From assembly GCA_016213015.1 (NCBI GenBank), contig JACRCE010000038.1, forward strand, positions 1-51,887: DNA of 51,887 bases, in the 5' to 3' direction. A program made the translations under genes and the position numbers. The stretch is from Deltaproteobacteria bacterium (GTDB taxonomy: Bacteria > Desulfobacterota > GWC2-55-46). How positions within the stretch are numbered: the stretch's first letter is position 1; each line of letters begins with the position of its first letter. Under the pieces are notes generated by a model. The model saw only the letters and a list, made by a program, of their open reading frames with translations. It was not told the origin of the DNA and did no database searches. Below, one piece after another: positions 24,534 to 33,583 of the stretch.

Positions 24534-25094
24534 ATGATACGGACACAATCGCAAGTGAGCAACTTCAATATCCCAAACAGCCTTTCCATGATCAGGATAG
24601 GCGCCGCCCCGGTGCTTGTGCTCATGCTGCTTTCGCCGGATGAGACGATGAGCGTCGCGTCGGCAATCGTTTTTTCAGCCGTTTGCGTTACGGACTGGCT
24701 GGACGGATACCTTGCGCGCAGGCGCGGCGCGATCACACCGCTCGGCAAGTTTCTTGATCCGCTCGCCGACAAGATACTCATAACGACCGCGCTCATCATG
24801 CTTATTCCGCTTGGCCGCGTTCCGGCGTGGCTCATCGCCCTGATGATCGGCAGGGAGATAAGCGTAACCGGACTAAGGGCCATAGCCTCGGACATGGGCG
24901 TCGTCATCGCCGCAAGCCGCCTTGGCAAGTATAAGACCGCGGCCCAGATAGCGGCCATCGTGCCGTTGATGATACACTATCCGTTTTTCGGCTTCGATTT
25001 TCATCTCGCCGGTTCCGTCCTGTTGATAGTCGCTCTTGGTCTTGCCATATGGTCGGGGGTTGATTATTTCATCGCCTTTCTCAGGCGCTGTTAG
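24534..25094 (+). CDS. pgsA: CDP-diacylglycerol--glycerol-3-phosphate 3-phosphatidyltransferase
   Basis: A 186-aa integral membrane CDP-alcohol phosphatidyltransferase. The family motif is complete: D54-x2-D57-G58-x2-A61-R62...G71-x3-D75-x3-D79. The N-terminus FNIPNSLSMIRI is typical of PgsA. It makes phosphatidylglycerol phosphate from CDP-diacylglycerol and glycerol-3-phosphate. It is probably co-transcribed with the lytic transglycosylase; the kinase gene follows after ~150 bp. Confidence 0.93.
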   Translation: MIRTQSQVSNFNIPNSLSMIRIGAAPVLVLMLLSPDETMSVASAIVFSAVCVTDWLDGYLARRRGAITPLGKFLDPLADKILITTALIMLIPLGRVPAWLIALMIGREISVTGLRAIASDMGVVIAASRLGKYKTAAQIAAIVPLMIHYPFFGFDFHLAGSVLLIVALGLAIWSGVDYFIAFLRRC

Positions 25095-25243
25095 GCGCGG
25101 GTTCAGCCGTGCAAGAACGCCGCGTCCCGTCTCTCTCATCTCGTTGCCGCTACTCGAAATACATCAATATGCGGTCATCCGGCAATCGTCGTTAACGCGC
25201 ATCTGGAGCGTGGTTGCTTTATTGCCGACGTGGAGATTTTCCG

Positions 25244-27205
25244 GTGAGACTATCGCTTGCACAAAGGTTCAATCTGTATGTCGGCGGCATAGTGCTGCTG
25301 GGGCTGGCCGTGTTGCTTGTTTATGATTACGACTCGGAACGCCGGCTTGTAAGAGGCATGGGGCTGGCCGAGGCCGAAAGGTTGTCGGATATCGTTTTCG
25401 ACCAGTTGCATACGTCCATGAAACTCGGCGGCGGGAGGGGCGAGAACAGGGCTATAATCGAACGTTTGAACGCGGTAAAGGGCATTGAGAAGATAAGGGT
25501 GATTCACGGAAGAGCGCTCAACTCTCAGTTCGGGGTGGAGGCGGACGAACAGCCGCTCGATGAGGCCGATATGTCCGCCCTTGCCGGAAACAAGGTTTCT
25601 CGTATAGAGCGGCTTCCAGACGGCAACAACGCCATTCGTCTGACTGCGCCTGTATTCGCGAGGAAGGACTGTCTCGGTTGCCACAGGGCTACGGTGGGCG
25701 AGGTCATCGGCGCGATATCGATAAAAATATCGCTCACTGAGCTTGAGGCCGCCAAAGCCGCGCATAGCAAGAACTTCATATTATGGGGCGGCGGCTTATT
25801 CCTTATTACTACCATTTCGGTGTTCGTCATGGTCGGCAGACGGCTCCTCGAACCTCTTGAGAGGCTTAAAGAGAGCGCTCGGGCAATAGCGTCCGGGAAT
25901 CTGCATCATCGCGCCGGAATAGACACGGGCGACGAGATTGAAGACCTCGGCAAAGCCCTTGACGACATGGCCTCAAGCCTCCTCAGGACGTCCTCTCAAC
26001 TTGCGGACGCGCGCGAGACTTATGCGGCCTTTGTGCGCATGGCGGTTGACGCCATTGTCCTCATAAATATCGAGACAAAAAGATTTGTCGACGCCAATCC
26101 GGCCGCAACCGAGATTACCGGGTATTCAAGGGAAGAACTGTTGATGCTTACGCCTGACGCGATATATCCCCATGAAAAGCTTGATGAATACGGCGAGGCG
26201 TTCGACAGATGGGTCTATGACGGCAAAGGGTATCTGCGCGACGCCGTTATATCCCGGCGCGACTCATCCCGCGTGCCGGTCGAGATAGCCGCCTCGGCGC
26301 TCGAACTGAACGGCGAAAGATACATGCTTGAGATATGGAGGGACATCTCGGAGAGAAAGGGGTTCGGCGAGACCATAAAGAGGTACGTGGCCGAGCTTGA
26401 GAACACGGTAAGGGAAAGGACTTCCGAGTTGAACGTGTCCTTACTGGAGCTTGAGTCGGCCTATAAGAAGCTCAAGGACTCCGAGCAAAAGCTCATACAG
26501 TCGGCAAAGATGTCCTCCTTGGGCGAGATGGGCGCGGGTATTGCCCATGAACTCAACAGCCCCATTGCGGGCATATTGACGATAACCGAGTTGCTCCTTA
26601 ACAGGTCCAGCCCGGATGACAGGAACTATCTTCTTCTGGAGAAGATGAAGGACGCCGCGGTGCGATCGAAGTACATTATCCTCGACATGATGACCTACGC
26701 AAGGCAGGCAAAGGAGGGTTTCAAGCCTTTTTTCCTCAACGAGGCGATAAACGCGACGCTGTTTCTCTTCATCTCGGAGATAAAGAACAGTTCCATAGAG
26801 ATAATAAAGAACTTCCAAACCGACCTGCCGAGGGTGTGCGGCTCTCAGGGGCGCATCATGGAGGTAATGCTCAACATGATAAAAAATGCAAGGGATGCAA
26901 TAGGCGGCAACGGAAAGATATTCATCTCTACGAGCACCGTTACCGAGGCCGCCGGAACGTTTGCCGTTGCCGAGATACGCGACACCGGGCATGGCATCCC
27001 TGATGAGGTGATGGATAAGATATTCGACCCGTTTTTTACGACGAAGGAGAAGGGCGGCGGTATGAACATGGGGCTGGGTCTTTCGATATCCAACAGCATA
27101 GTCAAGGAACACGGCGGCCGTATCGATGTGCAAAGCGCCCTTGGCGAGGGCGCCTGTTTCAGGGTCTATCTGCCTGTAGATAAAGAGAAAGACCGTGAAT
27201 CGTGA
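25244..27205 (+). CDS. Heme-binding-type sensor histidine kinase (DUF3365-like, HAMP, PAS, HisKA)
   Basis: A 653-aa membrane kinase. A first helix (~12-26) and a second (~180-200) bracket a periplasmic sensor with a single CLGCH heme site (C143, C146, H147), the DUF3365/Tll0287-like layout. HAMP follows (~200-255), then PAS (~270-380), a coiled coil, a DHp helix with phospho-acceptor H435 (AGIAHELNSP) and an HATPase (NMIKNARDAI, DTGHGI, GLGLSIS). I chose GTG 25244 (GGAG 8 nt upstream). No response regulator is adjacent. The stop codon lies in a CCGTGA palindrome. It probably senses redox state, NO or O2. Confidence 0.88.
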   Translation: MRLSLAQRFNLYVGGIVLLGLAVLLVYDYDSERRLVRGMGLAEAERLSDIVFDQLHTSMKLGGGRGENRAIIERLNAVKGIEKIRVIHGRALNSQFGVEADEQPLDEADMSALAGNKVSRIERLPDGNNAIRLTAPVFARKDCLGCHRATVGEVIGAISIKISLTELEAAKAAHSKNFILWGGGLFLITTISVFVMVGRRLLEPLERLKESARAIASGNLHHRAGIDTGDEIEDLGKALDDMASSLLRTSSQLADARETYAAFVRMAVDAIVLINIETKRFVDANPAATEITGYSREELLMLTPDAIYPHEKLDEYGEAFDRWVYDGKGYLRDAVISRRDSSRVPVEIAASALELNGERYMLEIWRDISERKGFGETIKRYVAELENTVRERTSELNVSLLELESAYKKLKDSEQKLIQSAKMSSLGEMGAGIAHELNSPIAGILTITELLLNRSSPDDRNYLLLEKMKDAAVRSKYIILDMMTYARQAKEGFKPFFLNEAINATLFLFISEIKNSSIEIIKNFQTDLPRVCGSQGRIMEVMLNMIKNARDAIGGNGKIFISTSTVTEAAGTFAVAEIRDTGHGIPDEVMDKIFDPFFTTKEKGGGMNMGLGLSISNSIVKEHGGRIDVQSALGEGACFRVYLPVDKEKDRES

Positions 27206-27252
27206 CCGTGAAAAGATAAGAGTCTTTTACGGTCACGGTCACGGTGCACGGT
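27191..27252. repeat. CCGTGA-type palindromic repeat, copy 2
   Basis: ACCGTGAATCGTGACCGTG pairs with the inverted block CACGGTCACGGTGCACGGT through AAAAGA/TCTTTT. It covers the last codons and TGA of the kinase gene. The rest of 27206-27530 holds only this repeat, an AT-rich stretch and repeat copy 3. Confidence 0.82.
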
Positions 27253-27308
27253 ATTTACACGGCCTTATTGCCTTGACATAACCGTGCAATTTTTATAATA
27301 TATTTAGA

Positions 27309-27445
27309 GAACCTCTGATTAATTCTTATTTTGTCATTGCGAGCCGCGCTTTCGCGGCGCGGCAATCTCTAAGTTGTTGATTTCCTTGAAGACGAGATTC
27401 TACGCTACGCGAGAATGACGGGTCGGCGAATTAATCAGACCTTCC
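27309..27445. repeat. Dispersed ~140-bp repeat, copy 3 (hybrid-arm subtype)
   Basis: The left arm is the TGCGAGCCGCGC type; the right arm is GAGATTCTACGCTACGCGAGAATGAC, which is not complementary to the left. Same termini and same central AAGTTGTTGATTTCCTTG. Confidence 0.92.
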
Positions 27446-27530
27446 TTAGAGACAATTTTTGTCACATCACAGTGGCGGCCGGAACTCAAGATAGGGTTTT
27501 AACAACTCAACTGCTGATAAGAGTGGGGAC

Positions 27531-29240
27531 ATGGCGGACAGGATTGGCGAGCTTTTATTACGCGACAAATTGATAACGTCCGAACAGCTCAAAAAGGCTA
27601 TCGACGAGCAGAAGCAGGCCGGCGGCAGGCTTGGAGCCAATCTTGTAAGGATGGCCTTCATAAGCGAGAAGGACCTGACCGCGTTCCTGAGCAGGCAGTA
27701 CGGCATCCCGACCATCGACCTGCCGACTCAGGAGATAGACCATGAGATCGTAAAACTCATCCCCGAAGACGTTGCCAACAAATATCAGGTAATACCGGTA
27801 AGCAGAACAGGATCGACCCTTGTCCTTGCAATGGCCGACCCATCCAACATATTCGCCATTGACGACATCAAATTTCTAACGGGTTATAACATAGAGCCGG
27901 TCATCGCCTCCGACGCCGCCATAAAGACGGCCGCTGAAAAGTATTACGCCGTTGCCGACGAGGGACTTGAGACGGGCCTCGAGGATATGCTCACGGACTT
28001 CGACGAGACGGACATGGAGATCGTAAAGGACGAGGAGCAGGTCGACGTAAACGACCTTAAAAAGGCCGTTGAGGACGCGCCCGTCGTCAAACTCGTGAAC
28101 CTGATCCTGACCGACGCGATAAAGAAGAACGCAAGCGACATACATATCGAGCCTTATGAGAAGAGTTTCCGCGTGCGCTACAGGGTTGACGGCGTCCTTT
28201 CCGAGGTCATGAAGCCGCCGATGAAGCTGAAAAACGCCATCGTCTCGAGGATCAAGATCATGAGCCAGCTCGACATCGCCGAAAGACGGCTGCCTCAGGA
28301 CGGCAGGATAAAGTTAAAACTCGGGAAGAACAAGGAGATGGACTACCGCGTCTCCGTGCTCCCGACGCTCTTCGGCGAGAAGGTCTGTTGCCGTCTCCTC
28401 GACAAGGGCAATCTCCAGCTCGACATGACCAAGTTGGGCTTCGAGGAAAAGGCGCTCAAGGACTTCATGCACGCCATACATAAGCCGTGGGGCATCTGTC
28501 TGGTTACCGGCCCCACCGGAAGCGGCAAGACCACGACGCTTTACTCCGCCCTGTCGGAGCTTAACAAGATAAGCGAGAACATCTCGACCGCCGAGGACCC
28601 GGTCGAGTTCAACCTCATGGGCATCAATCAGGTGCAGATGCACGAGGATATCGGCTTGAACTTCGCCGCGGCGCTGAGAAGTTTTTTGAGGCAGGACCCG
28701 GATATAATAATGGTCGGAGAGATACGGGACTTCGAGACCGCCGAGATCGCCGTAAAGGCCGCGCTCACCGGGCATCTCGTGCTTTCAACGCTCCACACCA
28801 ACGACGCGCCTTCGACGGTCAACAGGCTTCTCAACATGGGCATAGAGCCGTTCCTCGTTTCAAGCGCCTGTAACATGATACTCGCACAGAGGCTTGCGCG
28901 CAAGGTCTGCAAGGAGTGCAAGGAGGAACACCCGGTTACCGAGAAGGTGCTCTTGGACTTCGGCGTATCTCCGGCGGAGGCAAAGACGATGAAGACATAC
29001 AGGGGCAAGGGTTGCGTTACCTGCGGCGGGAGCGGCTACAAGGGGAGGATCGCGCTCTACGAGGTGATGCCGTTTACGGACTCGATAAAAGACATGGTAC
29101 TCAACGGCGCGTCCACCACGGAACTCAAGAAGGCGGCCATCAAGGAAGGGATGAAGTCGTTGAGGATGAGCGGCATAACCAAGGTCGGCGAGGGCGTCAG
29201 CACGGTAGAGGAGATTATGAGGGTGACGATGGCCGATTAG
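27531..29240 (+). CDS. pilB: Type IV pilus extension ATPase
   Basis: A 569-aa GspE/PilB ATPase. An N-terminal T2SSE_N domain (~1-150, DRIGELLLRDKLITSEQL) is followed by the ATPase core: Walker A GPTGSGKT (327-334), Asp box, Walker B with IIMVGEIRDFETAE, His box TGHLVLSTLHTN, and a zinc-binding tetracysteine (CKECKEEHP...CVTCGGSGY). It powers pilin insertion from the cytosolic face. First gene of the pilB-T-C-S-R operon; 107 bp separate it from pilT. Confidence 0.96.
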   Translation: MADRIGELLLRDKLITSEQLKKAIDEQKQAGGRLGANLVRMAFISEKDLTAFLSRQYGIPTIDLPTQEIDHEIVKLIPEDVANKYQVIPVSRTGSTLVLAMADPSNIFAIDDIKFLTGYNIEPVIASDAAIKTAAEKYYAVADEGLETGLEDMLTDFDETDMEIVKDEEQVDVNDLKKAVEDAPVVKLVNLILTDAIKKNASDIHIEPYEKSFRVRYRVDGVLSEVMKPPMKLKNAIVSRIKIMSQLDIAERRLPQDGRIKLKLGKNKEMDYRVSVLPTLFGEKVCCRLLDKGNLQLDMTKLGFEEKALKDFMHAIHKPWGICLVTGPTGSGKTTTLYSALSELNKISENISTAEDPVEFNLMGINQVQMHEDIGLNFAAALRSFLRQDPDIIMVGEIRDFETAEIAVKAALTGHLVLSTLHTNDAPSTVNRLLNMGIEPFLVSSACNMILAQRLARKVCKECKEEHPVTEKVLLDFGVSPAEAKTMKTYRGKGCVTCGGSGYKGRIALYEVMPFTDSIKDMVLNGASTTELKKAAIKEGMKSLRMSGITKVGEGVSTVEEIMRVTMAD

Positions 29241-29250
29241 CGCTGAAAGA

Positions 29251-29268
29251 GCGTGAACCGTGGCCGTA
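29251..29268. repeat. CCGTGA-type repeat, half copy
   Basis: GCGTGAACCGTGGCCGTAG, 11 bp after pilB, resembles one arm of the palindromes at 22061 and 33521; no inverted arm follows. Confidence 0.5.
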
Positions 29269-29347
29269 GGGCAGGGCTTTAGTCTTGCTTAAAGACAGAC
29301 CGCCGCGCGTTGTGTAAAACGGGCGCGTAACGCGGCATGGGAGAAAA

Positions 29348-30475
29348 ATGGGCATAGAAGGCGGCGGACAAAAGGTTAGCCTGCAGGAGCTTCTTGCGAT
29401 AATGACCGAGAAGGGCGGATCGGATCTGCATATAACGGCGGGCAGTCCGCCGAGGATGAGGCTTTACGGGCATCTGAATCCGATGCCGAACTATCCGGTT
29501 TTTACTTCGGTGGAAACCAAGCAGCTCGGCTACTCGGTGCTTACCGATACACAGAAGCACAAGTTCGAGGAGGAGAATGAACTGGACTTTTCGTTCGGTT
29601 TGAAGGGGCTTAGTCGTTTCAGGGGGAACCTTTTTGTCCAGAGAGGGTCGGTGGCCGGTGTTTTCCGAACCATACCGTTTCAGATAAAATCATTTCAGGA
29701 ATTGGGACTGCCGCCCATAGTCGAGGATATATCGAAAAAACCGCGCGGACTGGTGCTTGTTACCGGCCCCACCGGAAGCGGCAAGACGACGACGCTTGCC
29801 TCCATGATCGACAAGATAAACACGGACAGGGCCGAGCATATTATTACCATCGAAGACCCGATAGAGTATCTGCATAGCTCGAAAAAAGCGCTTGTCAATC
29901 AGAGGGAGGTGGGTTACGACACCCACGCCTTCAAAAAGGCTTTGAAGTACATCCTGCGTCAGGACCCTGACGTCGTGCTGCTCGGCGAGCTGCGCGACAT
30001 GGAAACCATAGAAACCGCCCTTACCATAGCCGAGACAGGCCATCTTTGCTTTGCCACGCTTCACACGAACTCATGCGTGCAGACTATAAACAGGATAATA
30101 GACGTCTTCCCGTCGGGCCAGCAGCCGCAGATCAGGGCGCAGCTTTCATTCGTCCTAGAGGGCGTCCTGTCTCAGCTTCTTATCCCTAAGGCCGACGGCA
30201 AGGGCAGGGCGATCTCCCTTGAGATAATGATACCGAACGCCGCGATAAGAAACCTCATAAGGGAGGATAAGATTCATCAGGTATACTCCCAGATGCAGGT
30301 CGGACAGGCCAAGTTCGGGATGCAGACCATGAACCAGTGCTTTTTAAGCCTCGTACAGAAGCGTTTGATTACGGCTGACGACGCCATGCTTAGAAGCTCG
30401 GAGCCTGACGAGATGAGGCAGATGATAGCGAATGCGGGAGCAACGAGACCGGGTATGCCGCCGCGTTTGTCTTGA
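29348..30475 (+). CDS. pilT: Type IV pilus retraction ATPase
   Basis: A 375-aa PilT: N-terminal PAS-like part (LLAIMTEKGGSDLHITAGSPP), Walker A GPTGSGKT (140-147), Asp box IEDPIEY, Walker B VVLLGELRDMETIE, His box TGHLCFATLHTN and the PilT-specific C-terminal motif AIRNLIRE. It powers pilus retraction and twitching. A ribosome site (GGGAGA) precedes the ATG. No PilU paralogue is seen. Confidence 0.96.
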   Translation: MGIEGGGQKVSLQELLAIMTEKGGSDLHITAGSPPRMRLYGHLNPMPNYPVFTSVETKQLGYSVLTDTQKHKFEEENELDFSFGLKGLSRFRGNLFVQRGSVAGVFRTIPFQIKSFQELGLPPIVEDISKKPRGLVLVTGPTGSGKTTTLASMIDKINTDRAEHIITIEDPIEYLHSSKKALVNQREVGYDTHAFKKALKYILRQDPDVVLLGELRDMETIETALTIAETGHLCFATLHTNSCVQTINRIIDVFPSGQQPQIRAQLSFVLEGVLSQLLIPKADGKGRAISLEIMIPNAAIRNLIREDKIHQVYSQMQVGQAKFGMQTMNQCFLSLVQKRLITADDAMLRSSEPDEMRQMIANAGATRPGMPPRLS

Positions 30476-30573
30476 ACCTTGCCTTGCCGTTCGCGGGCGT
30501 CGGCGTTTCGAGGTTTTATAAGCCGCATCCAGAAGGTATTGTTTGCAGGCGGTCTTTTTAACGGGGTAAACGA

Positions 30574-31767
30574 ATGGCAACCTTTGTCTATACAGGCAAG
30601 AGCATCGGCGGCGAGGTCAAGAAGGGCGAGATAGACGCTCCGAACATGGCGCAGGCAACGGCGTCATTGAGGCGCCAACAGATCAATCCAACGTCCATTA
30701 CCGAGAAGAAGGCCGGTTTTGCCTTTCCATCGTTCGGCGGCGGAGTAAAGGCAAAGGAGCTTGTCATCTTCAGCAGGCAGTTCGCAACGATGATAGACGC
30801 GGGGTTGCCGCTCGTTCAGTGTCTTGAGATATTAGGCTCTCAGCAGGAGAATCCGGCCTTCAAAAAGGTGCTTATGGAGGTGAAGGGCTCGGTCGAGGGC
30901 GGTTCCACCTTTGCCGACGCGCTCGGCAAACATCCCAAGGTCTTTGACGATCTGTACGTAAACCTCATCGCCGCCGGCGAGGTCGGCGGCATACTCGATA
31001 CGATACTCAACCGCCTTTCAGGCTTCCTTGAGAAGGCGGAAAGGCTCAAGGGCAAGATCAAGAGCGCGATGACGTACCCCACGGTCGTCATAATAATAGC
31101 GGGTGTGATAGTCTCCGGCCTTCTTATCTTCGTCGTCCCCATATTCGAGAAACTGTTCCAGGGCATGGGCAAGGGGCTTCCGGCGCCCACTCAGATGGTC
31201 GTGAATTTGTCCAATGCGCTGAAGAGCTACTGGTATATCATTGCGGGCGTCTTAGCCGGCGTTATCTTCGGCCTAAAGTATACATATAAGACGCCCAAGG
31301 GCAAACGCGCGATGGACTCGATTTTTTTGAAACTTCCCGTAATGGGAGACCTCATCAGAAAGTCCTCGGTTGCGAGGTTCACGAGAACGCTCGGCACGAT
31401 GCTTTCAAGCGGAGTGCCTATCCTCGAGGGTCTTGAGATAGTCGCCAAAACGGCCGGCAACGAGATAATCAAGGAAGGCATCATGAAAGCGAGGTTGAGC
31501 CTGTCTCAGGGAAAGACCCTTGCCGATCCGCTCATCGAGACGAAGATATTCCCGGGCATGGTCACGCAGATGATATCGGTCGGAGAGTCAACCGGCGCGC
31601 TTGACGCCATGTTGAACAAGATAGCCGACTTCTATGAGGAGGAGGTCGACACGGCCGTGGACGCCCTGACCTCCATGATAGAGCCGATACTCATGGCCTT
31701 CCTCGGCGTCGTCGTCGGCGGACTGGTCATAGCCTTGTATCTGCCTATATTCCAGATATCCGGTTAA
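30574..31767 (+). CDS. pilC: Type IV pilus inner-membrane platform protein
   Basis: A 397-aa T2SSF-family protein with two homologous cytosolic helical domains (FSRQFATMIDAGLPLVQCLE near 65-85; FTRTLGTMLSSGVPILEGLE near 267-290) and three transmembrane segments (~165-195, 210-235, 370-395). The N-terminal FVYTGKSIGGEVKKGEI strand is typical of PilC/GspF. It couples PilB and PilT to the pilus. It lies 98 bp after pilT and 20 bp before pilS. Confidence 0.95.
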   Translation: MATFVYTGKSIGGEVKKGEIDAPNMAQATASLRRQQINPTSITEKKAGFAFPSFGGGVKAKELVIFSRQFATMIDAGLPLVQCLEILGSQQENPAFKKVLMEVKGSVEGGSTFADALGKHPKVFDDLYVNLIAAGEVGGILDTILNRLSGFLEKAERLKGKIKSAMTYPTVVIIIAGVIVSGLLIFVVPIFEKLFQGMGKGLPAPTQMVVNLSNALKSYWYIIAGVLAGVIFGLKYTYKTPKGKRAMDSIFLKLPVMGDLIRKSSVARFTRTLGTMLSSGVPILEGLEIVAKTAGNEIIKEGIMKARLSLSQGKTLADPLIETKIFPGMVTQMISVGESTGALDAMLNKIADFYEEEVDTAVDALTSMIEPILMAFLGVVVGGLVIALYLPIFQISG

Positions 31768-31787
31768 GCGGGTTAATAGAGACATCT

Positions 31788-33500
31788 ATGCAGGATGCGT
31801 CTTCCAACGCGCTCAGGGGCAAACTCCTCGCCATGATGGTATTGCGCGTGGTGCTTGCCTTAGGGTTTTTGAGCATCACGTCGTGGCTGCAGATACGCGA
31901 CCACTCCGTTGCGCGGCTCATCGCCTATTACCCCATATACGCAATAGTAGCCGCGGTGGGCATGCTGACCATCGCTTACGCGCTGACTCTTAACAGGGTC
32001 AAGAGCCTTCGCCTGTTCACGTTCCTGCAGGTTACGGTCGATATCATCCTCATAACCGTCATCGTTTACATCACCGGCGGCGTCGATAGCTACATGCATG
32101 CGCTCTATCCGCTCGTCGTCATAGGCGCGGCGATTCTTCTGAACAAGCGGGGGGGCTTGTACGCGGCTTCGGCTGCGAGCATATCTTACGGCGTCCTTAT
32201 CGATATGGATTTTTACAGGATGTTGCCGCTAAAGTACAAGGTCATCGGTTCCGGTCAGATGAACGCCGCGTGGGAGGACGTATTTACCACGGTTCTTACG
32301 AACATACTGGCCTATTTCACCATCGCGTACCTGACCGGTTATCTGGCCGAGAAGACGGCAAAGGTCGAAAGGCGGCTTGAAGAAAAGGAGATAGATTTCG
32401 ACAGGCTTGAAAATCTCAACAGGCATATAGTCGGCAGCATAACGAGCGGCATAATGACGATTGACGAGGCGATGAGGATCACGTCATTCAACCGCGCCGC
32501 CGAGTCGATCACCGGATATTCGCTTCGCGAGGTCTACTACAAGGACGCGCGCGAGATATTCCCGGACATGCTTCGCGAGGGCGCGCCTGCGGCCGGCGCC
32601 AGCGTCAGGGTTGAGAAGACCTTCAGGAAAAAGGAAGGGGACGAGATATATCTGGGGTTCACCATTTCAGACGGCAGGTGGGCCGAGGCCATGTATATAG
32701 TCATCTTTCAGGACCTGACACAGCTCAAGGATATGGAGGCGCGGCTCGTGATGAATGAAAAACTCAGGGCATTGGGAGAGATGTCGATAGGCATAGCTCA
32801 CGAGATACGCAATCCGCTTGCGTCTATAAGCGGCTCCATTCAGGTCTTGAAGGACGAATTGAAGCTCTCCGGCGACAACCTCTATCTCATGGATATAGTC
32901 GTCAGGGAAACCGATCGCCTCAACGCGCTCATCAACGACTACCTGCTGTTCGCAAAACCGGCAAAGGGTTTTCGCGCAAGGGTGGATTTGTCCGAGTTGA
33001 TTTCCGAGACCGTAAGGATATTTACACACTGTCCCGAGGCCGCGCGGATAAAAATGGAATGCCGCGTAAACGAGCGGCTTTACGTCAACGGCGATGCGCG
33101 CCAGTTGGGGCAGGTTTTCTGGAATCTCTTCGTCAACGCGGCTCATGCCATGCCTGACGGCGGCGCTCTTGCCGTGCATTCGCGCATACTGCCCGGCGGC
33201 CGCTGCGGGATCGGCTCCGGGCCGCCGGACGCTTATACGGCCTCAAGCGCCGAGCAGGTGGAGATAACCGTTGCCGATACGGGCAAGGGCATAAAGCCGG
33301 AGGAGCTTAACCGTATATTCGATCCGTTTTACTCAACAAAGGAGAGCGGCACCGGACTCGGCCTTGCGATAGTGCACAGGATCGTCGAGACGCACGACGG
33401 AAGCATAGAGGTTTCAAGCAACCCATCAGGCGCCGTGTTCAGGATAACCTTTCCGATGTCCGTTCATCCGGTTGAGGCAGGGCAGAGGATGCTTCATTGA
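31788..33500 (+). CDS. pilS: PilS-type sensor histidine kinase
   Basis: A 570-aa kinase with six N-terminal transmembrane helices (~20-190) as in PilS, a PAS domain (~208-315), a DHp helix with H338 (GIAHEIRNPLAS) and an HATPase domain (NLFVNAAHAMP, DTGKGI, GTGLGLAI). In PilSR systems PilS senses membrane pilin and phosphorylates PilR. It sits directly upstream of pilR with a CCGTGA palindrome between them. Control of the pilins downstream is supported by the -24/-12 promoter at 39080. Confidence 0.92.
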   Translation: MQDASSNALRGKLLAMMVLRVVLALGFLSITSWLQIRDHSVARLIAYYPIYAIVAAVGMLTIAYALTLNRVKSLRLFTFLQVTVDIILITVIVYITGGVDSYMHALYPLVVIGAAILLNKRGGLYAASAASISYGVLIDMDFYRMLPLKYKVIGSGQMNAAWEDVFTTVLTNILAYFTIAYLTGYLAEKTAKVERRLEEKEIDFDRLENLNRHIVGSITSGIMTIDEAMRITSFNRAAESITGYSLREVYYKDAREIFPDMLREGAPAAGASVRVEKTFRKKEGDEIYLGFTISDGRWAEAMYIVIFQDLTQLKDMEARLVMNEKLRALGEMSIGIAHEIRNPLASISGSIQVLKDELKLSGDNLYLMDIVVRETDRLNALINDYLLFAKPAKGFRARVDLSELISETVRIFTHCPEAARIKMECRVNERLYVNGDARQLGQVFWNLFVNAAHAMPDGGALAVHSRILPGGRCGIGSGPPDAYTASSAEQVEITVADTGKGIKPEELNRIFDPFYSTKESGTGLGLAIVHRIVETHDGSIEVSSNPSGAVFRITFPMSVHPVEAGQRMLH

Positions 33501-33520
33501 GCATCTGCATACCGTTTTAC

Positions 33521-33577
33521 CGTTGACCGTGTAAAAACGAATCCTTTACGGTCACGGTTCACGATCACGGTTCACGG
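33521..33577. repeat. CCGTGA-type palindromic repeat, copy 3
   Basis: TTGACCGTGTAAAAACGA is followed by TCCTTTACGGTCACGGTTCA and a second CACGGTTCACGG unit; it ends 6 bp before the pilR ATG. It replaces a normal Shine-Dalgarno region. Confidence 0.8.
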
Positions 33578-33583
33578 CATTTT

